DNA of 64,000 nt from Gavia stellata (lineage: Eukaryota > Chordata > Aves > Gaviiformes > Gaviidae). Made by a program: the position numbers and the translations under genes. Of the stretch, positions 13,758 to 26,000 are shown one piece after another. The stretch covers positions 72,267,495 through 72,331,494 of the forward strand of contig NC_082597.1 of the NCBI RefSeq assembly GCF_030936135.1. Reading direction: 5' to 3'. Numbering within the stretch: position 1 is the stretch's first letter; the number at the start of each line of letters is the position of its first letter. The notes under the pieces were generated by a model that did no database searches, was not told the DNA's origin, and saw nothing but the letters and a program-made list of their open reading frames with translations.

Positions 13758-14378
13758 TGTCGTGGTTTAGTCCCAGCCGGCAACTAAGCACCACACAGCC
13801 GCTCACTCACTCCCCCCCAGGTGGGGTGGGGGAGAGAACCAGAAGAGTAAAAGTGAGAAAACTCGTGGGCTGAGATAAAAACAGTTTAATAGGTAGAGCA
13901 AAAAACACCGCGCGGAGAAGCAAAGTGAAAGAAGGAATTAATTCACCACTTCCCGTCGGCAGGCAGGTGTTCAGCTATCTGCAGGGAAGCAGGGCTCTAT
14001 CACGCGTAGCGGTTGCTCAGGAAGACAAACGCCATTACTCCGAATGTCCCCACCTTCCTTCTTCCTCCCCCGGCTTTATATACTGAGCATGATGTCATAT
14101 GGTATGGAATATCCCTTTGGTCAGTTGGGGTCAGCTGTCCCGGCTGTGTCCCCTCCCAACTTCCCGTCCACCCCCAGCCCACTCGCTGGTGGGGTGGGGT
14201 GAGGAGCAGAAAAGGCCTTGGTGCTGTGTGAGCCCTGCTCAGCAGTAACTAAAACATTCCTGCTTTATCAACATTGTTTCCAGCCCAAATCCCAAACACA
14301 GCCCCATACAATCCAAAACACAGCCCCATACTAGCTGCTATGAAGAAAGTTAACCCCATCCCAGCCAAAACCAGCACA
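13758..14378 (-). mobile_element. Solo ERV LTR (621 bp) with 5-bp target-site duplication
   Basis: On the - strand the element starts TGTGCTGGTTTTGGCTGGG and ends with ACCACGACA, i.e. TG...CA termini. The flanks carry an identical GAGGG (13753-13757 and 14379-14383). Inside, in order on -, are a duplicated AACACAGCCCCATAC unit in U3 (seen on + at 14293-14337), a TATATAAAG box (complement of 14074-14082) and an ATTAAA polyadenylation signal (complement of 13885-13890). No internal retroviral genes adjoin it, so it is a solo LTR. The sequence resembles LTR families widespread in neoavian genomes. The 5-bp duplication favours an ERVL- or ERV1-type source. It is antisense to PIK3C2G. Open frames within it are not genes. 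Confidence 0.9.
14293..14337. repeat. Two-copy AACACAGCCCCATAC repeat within the LTR
   Basis: Two copies of a roughly 22-base unit centred on AACACAGCCCCATAC lie in tandem in the U3 part of the LTR. U3 repeats of this sort often hold transcription-factor sites; that role is inferred here. Confidence 0.75.
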
Positions 14379-16390
14379 GAGGGACACAAGGCATTCCAAG
14401 ATATCTTTTTCTTTTTTGTTAGTTCAGAAACTGTAAACACACACAAAGCTGTATCATTACTTGCTGGAGCTAAATTCTAGCCCTCCTTGTCTGCTACTGC
14501 CAGCGGTCAGTAAAAGACATGAGCCTGTTTTACCTGACAGTTATAGTCACATTGTTGTACAAACTCTTCCCCATTTCATTTGGGATTGTGTCTGTCCTAA
14601 TATACAACTCTTTCTGGATCATCGTGACAATAAATTATTCTTTTTAAACAGGGCGCCAGAGCTACATCTCAGTTCCTTCCTTCATCTTTCTGAAAGCGTT
14701 CGATTCTGGATTCAGAGCTGTACAGAAATAAAGGCTTGGAAGGGAAACCCTTATGACCTTCTGGGTATCACAGGCCAGCTTTCATTTTTTTTATTTCACA
14801 GTAAGCAGAGTTAGATGGGCTTTTCTCTCAAATGACTGAAACAAATCAGAAGCATTTTAAACAGTTCTTAGGAAGCCCTGAATCCTTTGGGATCCAGCCT
14901 GTTTCCCAGAACTGTCTTTCTCCTTACAAGAAAAAAACTGGTTTTGTTAAATATTTAACAAATAATTCTTGTTCATTTAAAAAAATCCCACTGTCTGTGG
15001 CCTTTGGTCTAATTGGAGTGGGATTCAGTTTGAAACTAAGATGCAAACATGTATGATGTGATGAAATTCAGTTGCCTGATCATGGCTGTTTTGAGTACCA
15101 TGAAGTATCTTCCTTGACCTCCAATGACCACTCCAGAATGGTGCCAGTTTTCCATAAAGCCTGTCATATTTCCAACTCCTTACACACCTTTTGTCATCTG
15201 AGGTAACATGAGGCAGCAGTATTTCAGAAACTGGATCCTAATCCAGATGCCTAAGCTCCCATTTTGATCAGTGGAGACTTAAGTCGCAATTTGTTTTCCT
15301 AAACATATAGGAGATGACCCAACAACTCCCACCTGGCCTCCAGCTGCCACTGCAGAAGAAGAGGGCCTCATATAAGGCTTTTGTCATGTCTGAGGGTTTA
15401 TGCAGATATCTTAAGCATCTTATGTGTCTCAAATGGTGTCAGACACCAATGTATGGGCAATTTAACCAAGCCAGCCAGGAGATGTCCACAATATGATGAG
15501 TTGAATCTCCTTCTGGCATCCCTCCTAGACAGCATTACAGAGATCTGCTTAGAATTCACTGAGAACTTACATGCTTTCCCCACATATGCACCGGGATAGG
15601 TCAACACCTCAGCATTTTTCCCCAGAACTGGTGTGTTCGTTGCAGGGCATTAGCTGTGAAGCTTCCCTTCTGCCTCCGTGACTGAGGGCTAGTTTTTCCC
15701 ATTTGACAGACAAGAGACCTTGGAGAGTGTTGGCTGGTTCACTCTTTAGAGATTTTGTGACTCAGGACAGCTCTAGACCCTATTTTTGCCAGCATTGTTC
15801 TCCCTGTTAGGAATGCAGCATACCATCTTTTGTTAACAGCTAGACTGCACAAGTCCTTGCTACTCTACTACAAAGCCAAACCAGTAAACCTGCACTTTTT
15901 TTTTTTTTTTGCAAAAAAGCCTTATTTCACTTGGGAGGGAAAGGGCTGGAATAAACTACAGTGACAAAAGCACTTGTTTTTCATGAATTGGCAGCACCCA
16001 CTGTTTGCCCATTTGGTGCGCTGACAAGCTACATGCAGAACAGGCAGGTAGACGAGGATGTTGAAGGTATTGGACTGCACAAAGTGCATAAGCTATATTT
16101 GGAGATTCAAATCAATAACACAGATAGAGCACCTCTGCATTTTTATCATAGTAAATGACAAAGCTGTCTGGAGGCTTGCTCCGCTGACACCACTGACACT
16201 ACCAGATTTCTGAAAGGTAGACAATGCCTGCTCAAAAAATGCTTTCCAGAACTTCCCTGAAACAAAATATGTATTGTTCCGAAACAACATATCTTTTTAT
16301 TTCCCTGCATTAAATTGAAATAAACTTAATTTCTTCTTTTGTTGCTTTGCCAGTGACCTCCGTGTCAGTGACCTCTGTCACAGTGTGTCA

Positions 16391-16419
16391 CCTTAATGAT
16401 TCTGTGATTCTGTGATTCT
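16391..16419 (+). mobile_element. CR1 3' tail, sense orientation
   Basis: AATGATTCTGTGATTCTGTG followed by ATTCTC is the 8-bp microsatellite tail (ATTCTGTG) that ends avian CR1 elements. Only the tail and perhaps some preceding bases remain. This is the only CR1 in the window seen in + orientation. Confidence 0.7.
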
Positions 16420-19400
16420 CTATTGATGTACATACCTGGATGCATGCATGAGATAGGAAAGAAGTTAGGAATAGGAATGAAGTCGCTTACAGAGAAGAGA
16501 GGGGAAAATTGGCATCAGAAAATACAATAAAATGAAATTTATCTTGCAGAGAAGCAGTTAAGTGTTTTCAAATTTTAGGTAAAAGAAGCAGTTGTTTGGG
16601 AAAAAATACCTTATTTGTGCAATCACTTTTGGTCAGTTGCTTTTCTGTTTTGTCTTGCCAATAGCAGACAGTGCAGGGTGCACCACAGAGATATAGTTGA
16701 TTATCTTCTTTTGTAATTATTATTTAATTACTGCAAATGTGATTTTATTTTGAATTTTTTTGAAGTAATTTGAAAATATTTTGTGGCAGGAAAGCTAAAA
16801 GCTTAGTAGCAGGGTAGAATAGGGGTGTTCAGTGCTTTGGGATATGCAGAGCTCAAAGGAAAACCAAGGAAAGGTCTTCAGTCCCACATTAGGATTTACG
16901 AAGTAACAACACAACCGCCCGTTCACACAGCAATCACGTTTGTCCTGAAGGTTTATATATCTTATTAATCTGTTTCTGAAGGAACCTCTTGCTTTGTAAT
17001 ATCATTGTCTTAGTGCTGATTATTTTCTCAGCTCTTTAAATTTAGAATTAGCCCAGAGGATGTTATCTTTTTCAAAGGCAGAGGCTGTATTTGTTAATTA
17101 AGCTGCAGCTTACAAAGACAGGGTTTAGCCTTTCTCTGCTAAGTTACACAGGGACTCAGAGAAAGTGAAAGACAATGTAGCAGCGGTGATGGCTTTTCCA
17201 CATTTCTTACTAGTTTTAATTTAGTAAAGATGCAGATAGTCATTTATACAGGTCACTGGGATGCAAGGCTGATTTCTTCTATGGATTTTTTTCCTAATCC
17301 TCCTTTATTGGATAATAATCAAATCTGCCTCATGTCTACACTTAATATATGAATACTTTGCTTGTAGCTGTGAAGGTTTTTTCTAACTATTTGCTATAGT
17401 GATACAATTTTTAAAGATGTAAGGATATCTCAATATTAAACATGAAGGAATATTTTATAGTCCTTTCTTCACTATGTAAAAGATAAATTCTCACAGCAGT
17501 GCATGTAAGAGAAAAACACAAGATGAAAGTAAAGGGTAGGAAAACTGAGAGTTAAAGCTACTGGACAAAGTGAATGATTTTTATTTTTTTTTTAGTTTGG
17601 GGGCAGTAGCTGAAATGGGAGCCTTTCTACAGCCTGGATTTCTTTTTTTCATTGAAGAAGGGGAAGAAAGCAACTGAGATTTGAAAATGTCCAGGAAATT
17701 AATTTTGGGGGAAGAAAGGAAGTTATTTATAGAGGTGGAAAGGTGGTATTAGTTAATGCAAGTTACCTTTGATCTTTCTTTTTTTTTTGTCACGATGGTT
17801 GAAAATGAAAAATGGGAAAGAGAGAACAGCAGCTGGAACTATCAAATGTTCAGGAGCCATCAATCTGTTTCACTCTAGGACAAAAGGTGTAAAAATATCT
17901 GCATGTCTAACACTAAGAGAAACTGATGACATGATTTAAATTTGAGGCAATAATAATCTAAAAAGAAAATTTGATGTTGCTTAGGAAGAGCTGAGTTTTA
18001 AAAAGTTTTACACTAAATTATGCCTAAAGTGCATTTTTAAAAAAACATAAAACTTTCCTTAAAATTCATATGAGTAAGGCCCAATACTCATATTGGTTGC
18101 TAAATAGGATAGTTTAATATGTGGCAAATTTTGAAGTAGTTAGGTCTTTTGTAATGCTAACAAAGAATCCATCCTTAAGGAGAGTTGTGGATGGTTAGTA
18201 ATGATCAAGGGAGAAAAGTCATTAGGATAATGTAATTCTTGTGGAAAAATTAATTCAATTTCGTCCATTATTTCCCAGCTACAGCTAGTATATCTACAAT
18301 TAAATTACACAGGACATAACCTATCTGTGTGGGTTTCTGTAAGTAAATATCAATACTTCTTTTGGGTTTGGAAAATAAAACTGGAGTGAAAAATGGAACA
18401 CAGACATAACAGATACATGTCTGTATTAGGTTTTCAGTATTGAATTACAGTTGTGGAGAGAACTAAATCCAGAGTATTATTTCCTCTCCCTCGCTCCCCC
18501 TCATTCCTAAATATTTTCATCACCTTCTGCCTGACTTCGGAAGAAAATAACATTTCAAAAATAAACTGCTTTTTTAAACATATATACAGCCAGTTGTAAC
18601 TGGATTCCTTAAAAGCATCAGTCATTATCAAGGTCAAGTAGGCAGGTCATTCTCAGAGAAAATTGTTCAGTCGTGGCTTGTCTGTATTTGAAGAAAGCAC
18701 AGGGAATCAGCTTCTGAAGTCAACCCAAATTTTTTTATTGGCAGATCAAAATCACTGGGTTTTTTTGTCCATAGGCATAGCAAAGAGAGCTATGGCATTT
18801 CTGTTGGGAACTTGGTTTTATACCTTTCCAGCCTTACAGATTTTTTATAGCTTGAATTTATTTACAAGCATACACAATCAAAGATTCAAGATAGTAATTT
18901 AAATTGGGAGTAACTTCTTTTAAAGGAAGTAAACTTCCTCTACTTTTGAGTTGATGAAATTACTAGAGAATTAAACATAAACAGAATTCAATCTAAAGTT
19001 TTGGGGCTTTTCTGTTTGCTTGATCATAAGTACATTCAAGCTAAAAAGATTTTGGAAAGTAATTAAAGTGAAGGATGGCATTCCCAAGGTACCCTTTGAT
19101 TATCCTTCTGGCCTGGACTATGGGCAGAAGTCAGTGATTTTTGACCCACTAATAATAACAAAAGGGGGTTTTGCTGGATTTCAGAATTACTTGTAAGTCT
19201 GCTAGAAATCTTACTCTCTGTTTATAATGGACCCACCGGAACAGATATTCTTTGGTGCGAATGAAACTGGCATTTAGGTCAGATATTCTTCATGTTCGCC
19301 TAAGTTTATAAATGTGCCAATGCAGTCTGAGTTAGAAATGTAAGGATAATCCAGGGGTTTTGCTCACTAAATGTGACACTGTCATCTTGACATCATCTCT

Positions 19401-19470
19401 AGATAGAAGAAAAAGCCCGATGTTTTCTCCATTCTCCTTTATTCAAAAAAACGCCCAACTCACATATGAA

Positions 19471-19570
19471 AGCCTGAGAAAGGACTAGTTTGCCCGAAAG
19501 CTTGGGATTTTTGCCTGCCATGTTAGTTGTCTTAATAAAACAGTTTACTCCAAATTTCACCTACTTTAGA
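19471..19570 (+). repeat. Possible ancient amniote interspersed repeat
   Basis: CCTGAGAAAGGACTAGTTTG, CCCGAAAGCTTG, GTTAGTTGTCTTAATAAA and TTTCACCTACTTTAGA occur in this order. That resembles the tail of an old repeat seen widely in amniotes (CCTGAAGAAG...CGAAAGCTTG...TTGGTCTAATAAA...TATCACCT). I cannot name the family. The match is from memory and divergent. Confidence 0.4.
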
Positions 19571-22500
19571 TTTAAAAAGGTATTTCTGCCGTGTTAATCC
19601 CGTTCTTGATTTCCCACTATGATCGTCAAACTGCCAAGATCCCTCTTTGTCCCCGGTAGGGAGGGTCTCACAAAGTACAGCTCCTTCCATGGCCATTGCA
19701 AGTCTTGTCTCAAGAAATCCTTCTGTGAAACAGGCTCTTCACGAGAAAAGATTCAGCTGTTGTGCCGGACAAAAGGGAAGCCAGCACAAACTCATCATAC
19801 GCTACCCAGACTCTGCTCCTGTAAAGCCATGGCTGATTTATGCCTGCTCTTCCTCAGTAGCTTTGAATGATGAGTGTGTAGTGGGACAGAGCCTTTTGAA
19901 CAGTTAGACACCCTCATTAGGTATTTCGTGTCGTATCAGGAGGCAGGGGAGGGCAGCTGAGAAGTGGAAAATGTGTTCTGGCTTTTGAAGAGTGCTCAGC
20001 TGAAGCTTTTTGATCACAGTGACACTGCAGATGGAAAATTGGGACAATTGTGGAATTTAGAGCGGCCTGTTTGCCTTTCCTCAGCAAGGGAAGATGAAGT
20101 GGGAAAATGTTGTCTGTAAAGCAGGGAGGGGGAAACCCAACACCCAGCAACCAGAACCAAGATCTCTAGTTGGAATTCAGGTGGCTGCAGTTTAAATTAC
20201 CTCTTAAGAGTCTGGCTGCTGATTGCTACTATTCATGAAAAGTGGCTTTGTTTTAGTTCTGAAAGATCCCAGAGCAACTGCTCTGCCCTGAGTTTTCTTC
20301 TCTGAATCGCTAAAATATTCTCTTTTTTGATTTTCTCTCTTGGCCCTCTCCTCCCACTCACCTCTTTCAACATGTGTTTAGCTACATTCAAAGGGATAGC
20401 GAGGAAGTAGTTTTCTGTCCTCAGATTTTGGGAGGAGTAGGCTGGCAGAGGAAGGTTAGTTGGCTAGATAATATGCCAGCGTTGCTAGCAGGGTACAAGC
20501 AGCAACTCAAAGGCATAGTGACAATTTTATGTGACTTTTTTTTGATTCATCACATGCAGTTCTGGATACCCCGGTCCTGTTAAACAATCACAGGGCAATC
20601 AGCTTGGATTCTTTCCCTGTCAGGTGAATGTCAGACTGAGCCTGTTTCAAATGCAAATGATGCTGCTTGATCTGTGCCTTTGCTGTACTGAGGTGCGAAG
20701 TGGGGCACAGCACTTGTGACTACACCCTGTCCTAAATCCGCAGCTCAAGGGGGAGCAGAACTGCACAGTTGCAGCCATCCTCTCTGTTACCTTTCTAGCC
20801 CTCTACCAACGGTCTGGGCTCCTCAGTCCAGTGCCCTTTACAGCTGCTGCTGACCTCAACTTTTAAAATTAGCTCTGACATGGTTCCTGGTTAGGCAATA
20901 GACTGCTGGGATGATTTATAAAGCCTGACATTTTACAGGACTCTCTCTGTACTGTATTCCCATGCTTGAGATAGTGAAGATCGTTGTGCTGGGCCTCAGC
21001 AGTTGAGCTGATAAGGTCTTCTTCAAGAATGACCCCCCCCTTTTATTTTTAACCATACTCCCTTTTTTGTCTGAAACAACTAAAATCTGTTGACCTTCAA
21101 GTTACAGCGATGCTTATCTATTCATTGAGAAGGGAAGAGCTTGATTACAGTTAGGATCCCGGTTGCTTGGACTGGTATTTAAGGCTACATTTCTTTCTCC
21201 TTCCTGATTTTTAAGAGACTTTTAACTTTACTGTTATTTGTAATCCTTGATTGAAATTTTAGTACAGTCCTAGATCAATAGAGATGGGTTTTCAAATGGA
21301 CAGTGTAAATTATAGGTCCTGCATTAACAATATGGTACTCCGTCCTAGGAAAAAACCTGTTAGTTTCACTGCCATTTAATGGCATTCTTATTTTGGCCAC
21401 TGAATCCCATCTGTCTAAATCCCATGTATGTTTTAAATCAGATGTACTTTGGGGAGCTTAGCAATAGTAACGTTAATAGTTCACATAGTGCTGACAATAT
21501 GTCATGATTTGAGTAGTGCATCCTTTGATGCTGTATAGTGTTAATGATAGCAATAATAAGCTTTGCAGTTGACCACATCATTTGCCTTGAAAGATCATTT
21601 CAGATAACAAAAAACAGAGATTTGTTGTGCAAGAACTGGTTGCTCACACACACAAGCACTGTTTTTCTTCCCAATAGAGAAGTTGTTTATTGCTAAGACA
21701 CCAGCGGTTTCTCCTATCACAAGGATATGTTGTTGATAATGCCTGTAGAAAGCCCCATATTTCTAGACACATACTGTGAATAATCAAAATCTGAGAAACT
21801 ACTTTATTCTGAGCTAGGTAAAATGACAGCGGGAAATATAAATGCAACCGCCTGTGTAATAGTCTGGGTTCATCGGTTCCAAACATTTTAAGATCTCTTC
21901 TTCTTGCCTGCATTTTCATTTGCAGCCTGCCACTGGATTGCCTATGAGCTGTCAGGAAAACTTGCTGCCTAAAATGCTGGTAATATGATTAAAATTACTG
22001 ATATTTTGAGATGCCCCATTTTGTGCTTTCTGACTTTATCCTGTGTTACCAACACAAAGGTTTCTGCTTAATTATAAACTAAGCACTAAGTGACATCCTG
22101 GCAAGATACCTGTTCCATAGATTTTCATCATTACATTTCTTGTGTGTTCTTTTAAAGCCTCTCATACTACCAATGTGTTTTCTGAGTAACTGTAATGTTG
22201 CTTTAGGAATAACCTTACAGCTGTTCAGACGTAATCAAAAAACTCTCCACCCACCAGTATTAGCTTATGACTGAGCCTGGTTAATAGGTTGGCTCTGATC
22301 TCGGGTAGCTACGATAAGATGGAATATCTGGAATATCGTTAAGTAATCTGAACTGGAAAATTAAAGAGATTTTGCAGCTGTGTGATGGGAGAGATTGGAA
22401 AGGCCGTTATTATAAGAATCCTGTTCTGCCCATATTGCTGCAGGAAATGCTCCTGGCTCCTCTATAGTAATATGCTTTATGAAACACCCTTAGAAACAAT

Positions 22501-22918
22501 AAGTTCTCCCCAGCATCAGTTCTGCTACTTAGGGGTTAAAATCAATAGGCGCTCACTGGCTAGAATCCAGTTTCTATGCATTGCTCTGGAAAATGGAAGG
22601 GCTAGACTTTGTATCAGATTAAGCTGAATTAAAGTAGATTTAGGCTTAAGGGTTTTTCCATCAGAACGTAAAATATTAAAGATAGGCAATTTCACCTTGT
22701 TCTTGTCTTATTTCATTTCTATTTTCCTGATTCAATATTAAGCTGAATTCTAAGAATTCCTGTTGTTTACTACACTAGCATTCCAATTTAGCCAAGAGAA
22801 TACTGAGAATGTAACATGTTTCTGTGTCTGCTTAAAGTCCAGATTTCATTTAGTACTTTTTATTTGTTTTCGTTGCTAGAACATGGGCATTCATATTTAT
22901 GATCATTTTGTTTTTCAG

Positions 22919-23044
22919 CGCCTCCCAGATGGCTCTGCCCCAAGTGCACATGCTGAGTTTTATCTTCTGCCAGATCCTTATGAGGTCAGTCGAAGGAAAA
23001 CAAGAACAGCTCCAAAGAGCTCTGACCCTACTTACAATGAAATT
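22919..23044 (+). CDS. PIK3C2G: PIK3C2G exon, middle of C2 domain
   Basis: This exon is 126 nt, exactly 42 codons, phase 0 at both ends, with acceptor tttttcag and donor gtgagt. It encodes RLPDGSAPSAHAEFYLLPDP followed by a basic stretch (SRRKTRTAPK) and ends SSDPTYNEI. The LPDGSAPSAH...FYLLP...RRKT...DPTYNE pattern is that of the PIK3C2G C2 domain. The YLLPD..K.S.RKT...NPTFNE equivalent is found in the alpha isoform. The segment spans the loops and strands that in other C2 domains carry calcium ligands and the phospholipid-facing basic residues. It joins the exon at 28790 without a frame change. The 42-residue open run with perfect splice sites makes a pseudogene unlikely. Confidence 0.92.
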
Positions 23045-26000
23045 GTGAGTACCATTCACTTTCTTCCACCATTTCCCACTTGTTTGATTTTCTTTGCCCA
23101 CTCTTGAAATAAAACAATACAGCATTTAGAGCTGTTACCATGAGTACGATCAAAAAGAAGGAATATATCATAAGCTGAACAACAAATGGGGGCAATCTTC
23201 TGCTTTGCATCTTTCTCAAAAGTGAAACAGTCTCTTGATGCCTTTCTCTTCAGGAGAGCAGCTGGATTATTCACACTGCTCTATCTTATACCATAACCAC
23301 AGTTACATGCTAGCCAAATGAGACCAAGCATCATTGCACCAAAACCTAGGCTGTTTTGAATGCAGATTTGTACAATAACATGAAAAGTACTGATTGAACT
23401 GTTGGTGTTATTCAAATTCACATTTTAAAATAGACAACCAAATTGGTTGTCACTGTCCTAAATGATAACACAATAATAAATAGCCCAGTTCTTTTCATGT
23501 TAAAATGCTAGCAGTTCACAGCTATATATAATTATTTCACATACCACTGAAGTGCTCGCACCTCTGGGGTGAAAAGAAACATTTGTATGGAGAAACATTG
23601 ACAACAGAATGGGAAGTGGCATAAACGATATGCTTTCGTAAGGGCACATGAGATTCAAACAGTAGGTGGGATTGGAGATTATAATTATTACATATAACAA
23701 ATCTCCTAAAGATCTCAAAGTAATTTACAAATGCACTTTGAGCAGGCTTTAAGGTAGAAGCATGGAAGGTATTACCACTCCACCCTGTTTCATAGATAAG
23801 ATATGATGAAGCTTAAGTTAGTCAGCTGAGACTAAGAGTCCTTATCTCCTAGTTTCCCATTCTTGGAGTTGTAATATTTTTCTTTTTCTTTTCCCACATC
23901 TATTTGATTACAAAAGTTACCTACTTATATGATGACTTCCAGTGCTTCTGCAAGTAGGCTTCTCAAGTAGTATCGCTGCTAGCAGCTGTGACAGATTTCC
24001 CTCCCTATGGTACTGCAGTGGAATAACAGGGAACTAGGCTTTATTTTTTTTTTATGTTCTTTCCTTTTTTTGCAATCAAGGAGGCAGTGGAATGAGTCTA
24101 ATTGACCTGTCTGAAGAAATTCCTTTACATTTGAAGGATATTTAAAGAAAAGAAGTTTAATATAATAACATTCATTGTAAAATATCCAAAATGGACTACA
24201 GACAAGAAGCAGCCAGCAACACTGGAAGACAATTATCTTTCTAATCGTTATTAGATCAAGTTGAATGCAATAAAATCCAAAATCCTGTCTGCAGTCAGAC
24301 AGTAGTCACTGGGAGGAGATTTAATTGTGGTTAAGGAGCATTCCACTGCTGTTAAGAGAAATTCCATGAAAACTTTAATATCCCTTACTCAAAACTTACA
24401 GCCTTCTTAACAGATGCTAAATCTTTTTCACCAGGAACTGCTAATCGCAGTGGGGACATATGGTTCCATTGAACTTGGACATTTCAAACCCAATGCTTGC
24501 TCTGTTAGCAGCTCTGTTCTTCCATATGTGATATTATTCTGTATGCATTTTCTGTCCAAGGCTGGTAGACTGAGGCAGAAGCCACCCCAGGGAAGAAAAA
24601 CTACTAAAAATATGTCAGCTGTCTTTTAAGTTAGTTACTGTCCCAAATGCTGTGTACAGAAATGTGCTATCCTTTTTTATGAGTTCATAAGTTTTTATTA
24701 AAGCCAAATGGCTGGAAGGAAGCTGTATATTAATTTCTCTCTGTGTTTGAGGCTGAGAAAATTCTGAAATGTGCTTCTCTTGGGTATTTTTGGTTTTAGT
24801 TTTGTACTTTTATTGCTTATGACTGCCTACAGCAAATTATCAGCTTTGCAAAAGTGCTTTTTATTTTTGATTTTTACTCATGTGTGAGAGTAAAGATGTG
24901 AAAGTCCAGGAGGGCTGACAATAGAGTGAACTATGCCAAATGTTTTGGAGTTGCTTTTAACAAGCACTCCTTTTTTCTCTTGTTCCTTTATTTGGGTTTT
25001 GGAGTTTGTTGCATTCACATTGGTATAACATTGCATTAAAAAATGATGGTTGAGAAGAGGAGGAGAAAGAACACAGAAAAATGGAATGCAGTGTAAAGAG
25101 AAAAAGAATAACATACCTGTTTATAGACCACTGTTAGGAATAAATAAGACTTACTTGTGAGGTTCCAGAGTAGTTTAGTGACAACTAAGAAAGTAAAAAA
25201 ATTGAAAATAAATCTGAATGATTTAAGATTAAACTCTTGCCAAGCAAAGTCGCAATGATCAGAACCAGCTGCAGTGGGGTCTTGCTCGTATGTGTAGCAT
25301 TTGCTCTGAGACATGCTTCCAGGTCTCAGTTGTCCTCAGTTTGTCTCTTGAGTGCCTGCGTGTATGTGCACCCACAAAATGAATAAACATCTAAGGCAAA
25401 GCAGAGTGTGCATTGCCATAATGAAGCCAGAATGAGAGGCAACTCTCTCCTTCCTGCCCTTGGGGTGCTGCCAAATGTGAGCAAATATACCTGGGCCACA
25501 TCAGTGTGTTAGTGTTACTGCAGTTGCCCTTGGAGCAGAGGGGACACTGGCCTGCAACAACCAGAATAGCACAAGCAAGCCCGATGGAGGGGGAGGAGGG
25601 GAGCTGCACCAGGAGCCGCAGCCACTCCCTCCAGCACCATGCGTCAAAGCTAATTTGGACAATTAAGAGCAAATCTAGGAACCGTGCCATGGCTACCTAA
25701 GGAGAAGCAACTGTCCCGCATTTGCAATTAAAATGTCATTAGACTCCTGTAGGTCAACAGTGCTTCTCTTTTTGGATCCAGGAACACTTGAATTCCAGCC
25801 CTAACTGTCCCACTGATTTGCTGCATGGCCATGTATAACACACCTCCATTTGATCTAGCTGTATAAATGGGAGGCAAATATTCTTACTACACAATCATTT
25901 CAGGATTTAAGTGTTCTGATTATGAAATTCTGGCAGGTGGCATTTGTTTTATCCACATACTAATTCAGCTATCTCCAGACCTTGCTTCTGTCCCTACATC

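Larger units (their letters stand above)
6523..22918 (+). other. PIK3C2G: PIK3C2G intron (16.4 kb)
   Basis: This intron lies between two in-frame C2 exons, with gtgagt at its 5' end and tttttcag at its 3' end. It holds an ancient CR1-like fragment near 9288-9352, a 39-bp tandem duplication at 11116-11193, an ERV LTR at 13758-14378, a sense CR1 tail at 16391-16419 and a possible old repeat at 19471-19570. The rest looks like unique AT-rich sequence. None of the open frames of 60 to 117 residues inside it shows a recognisable domain. Confidence 0.85.

Noticed and set aside
14000..14480. Several open frames on both strands (14000-14182, 14013-14231, 14249-14446, 14274-14480)
   Set aside because: All but the tail of the last lie inside the ERV LTR and have no retroviral protein similarity; they are noncoding LTR sequence.
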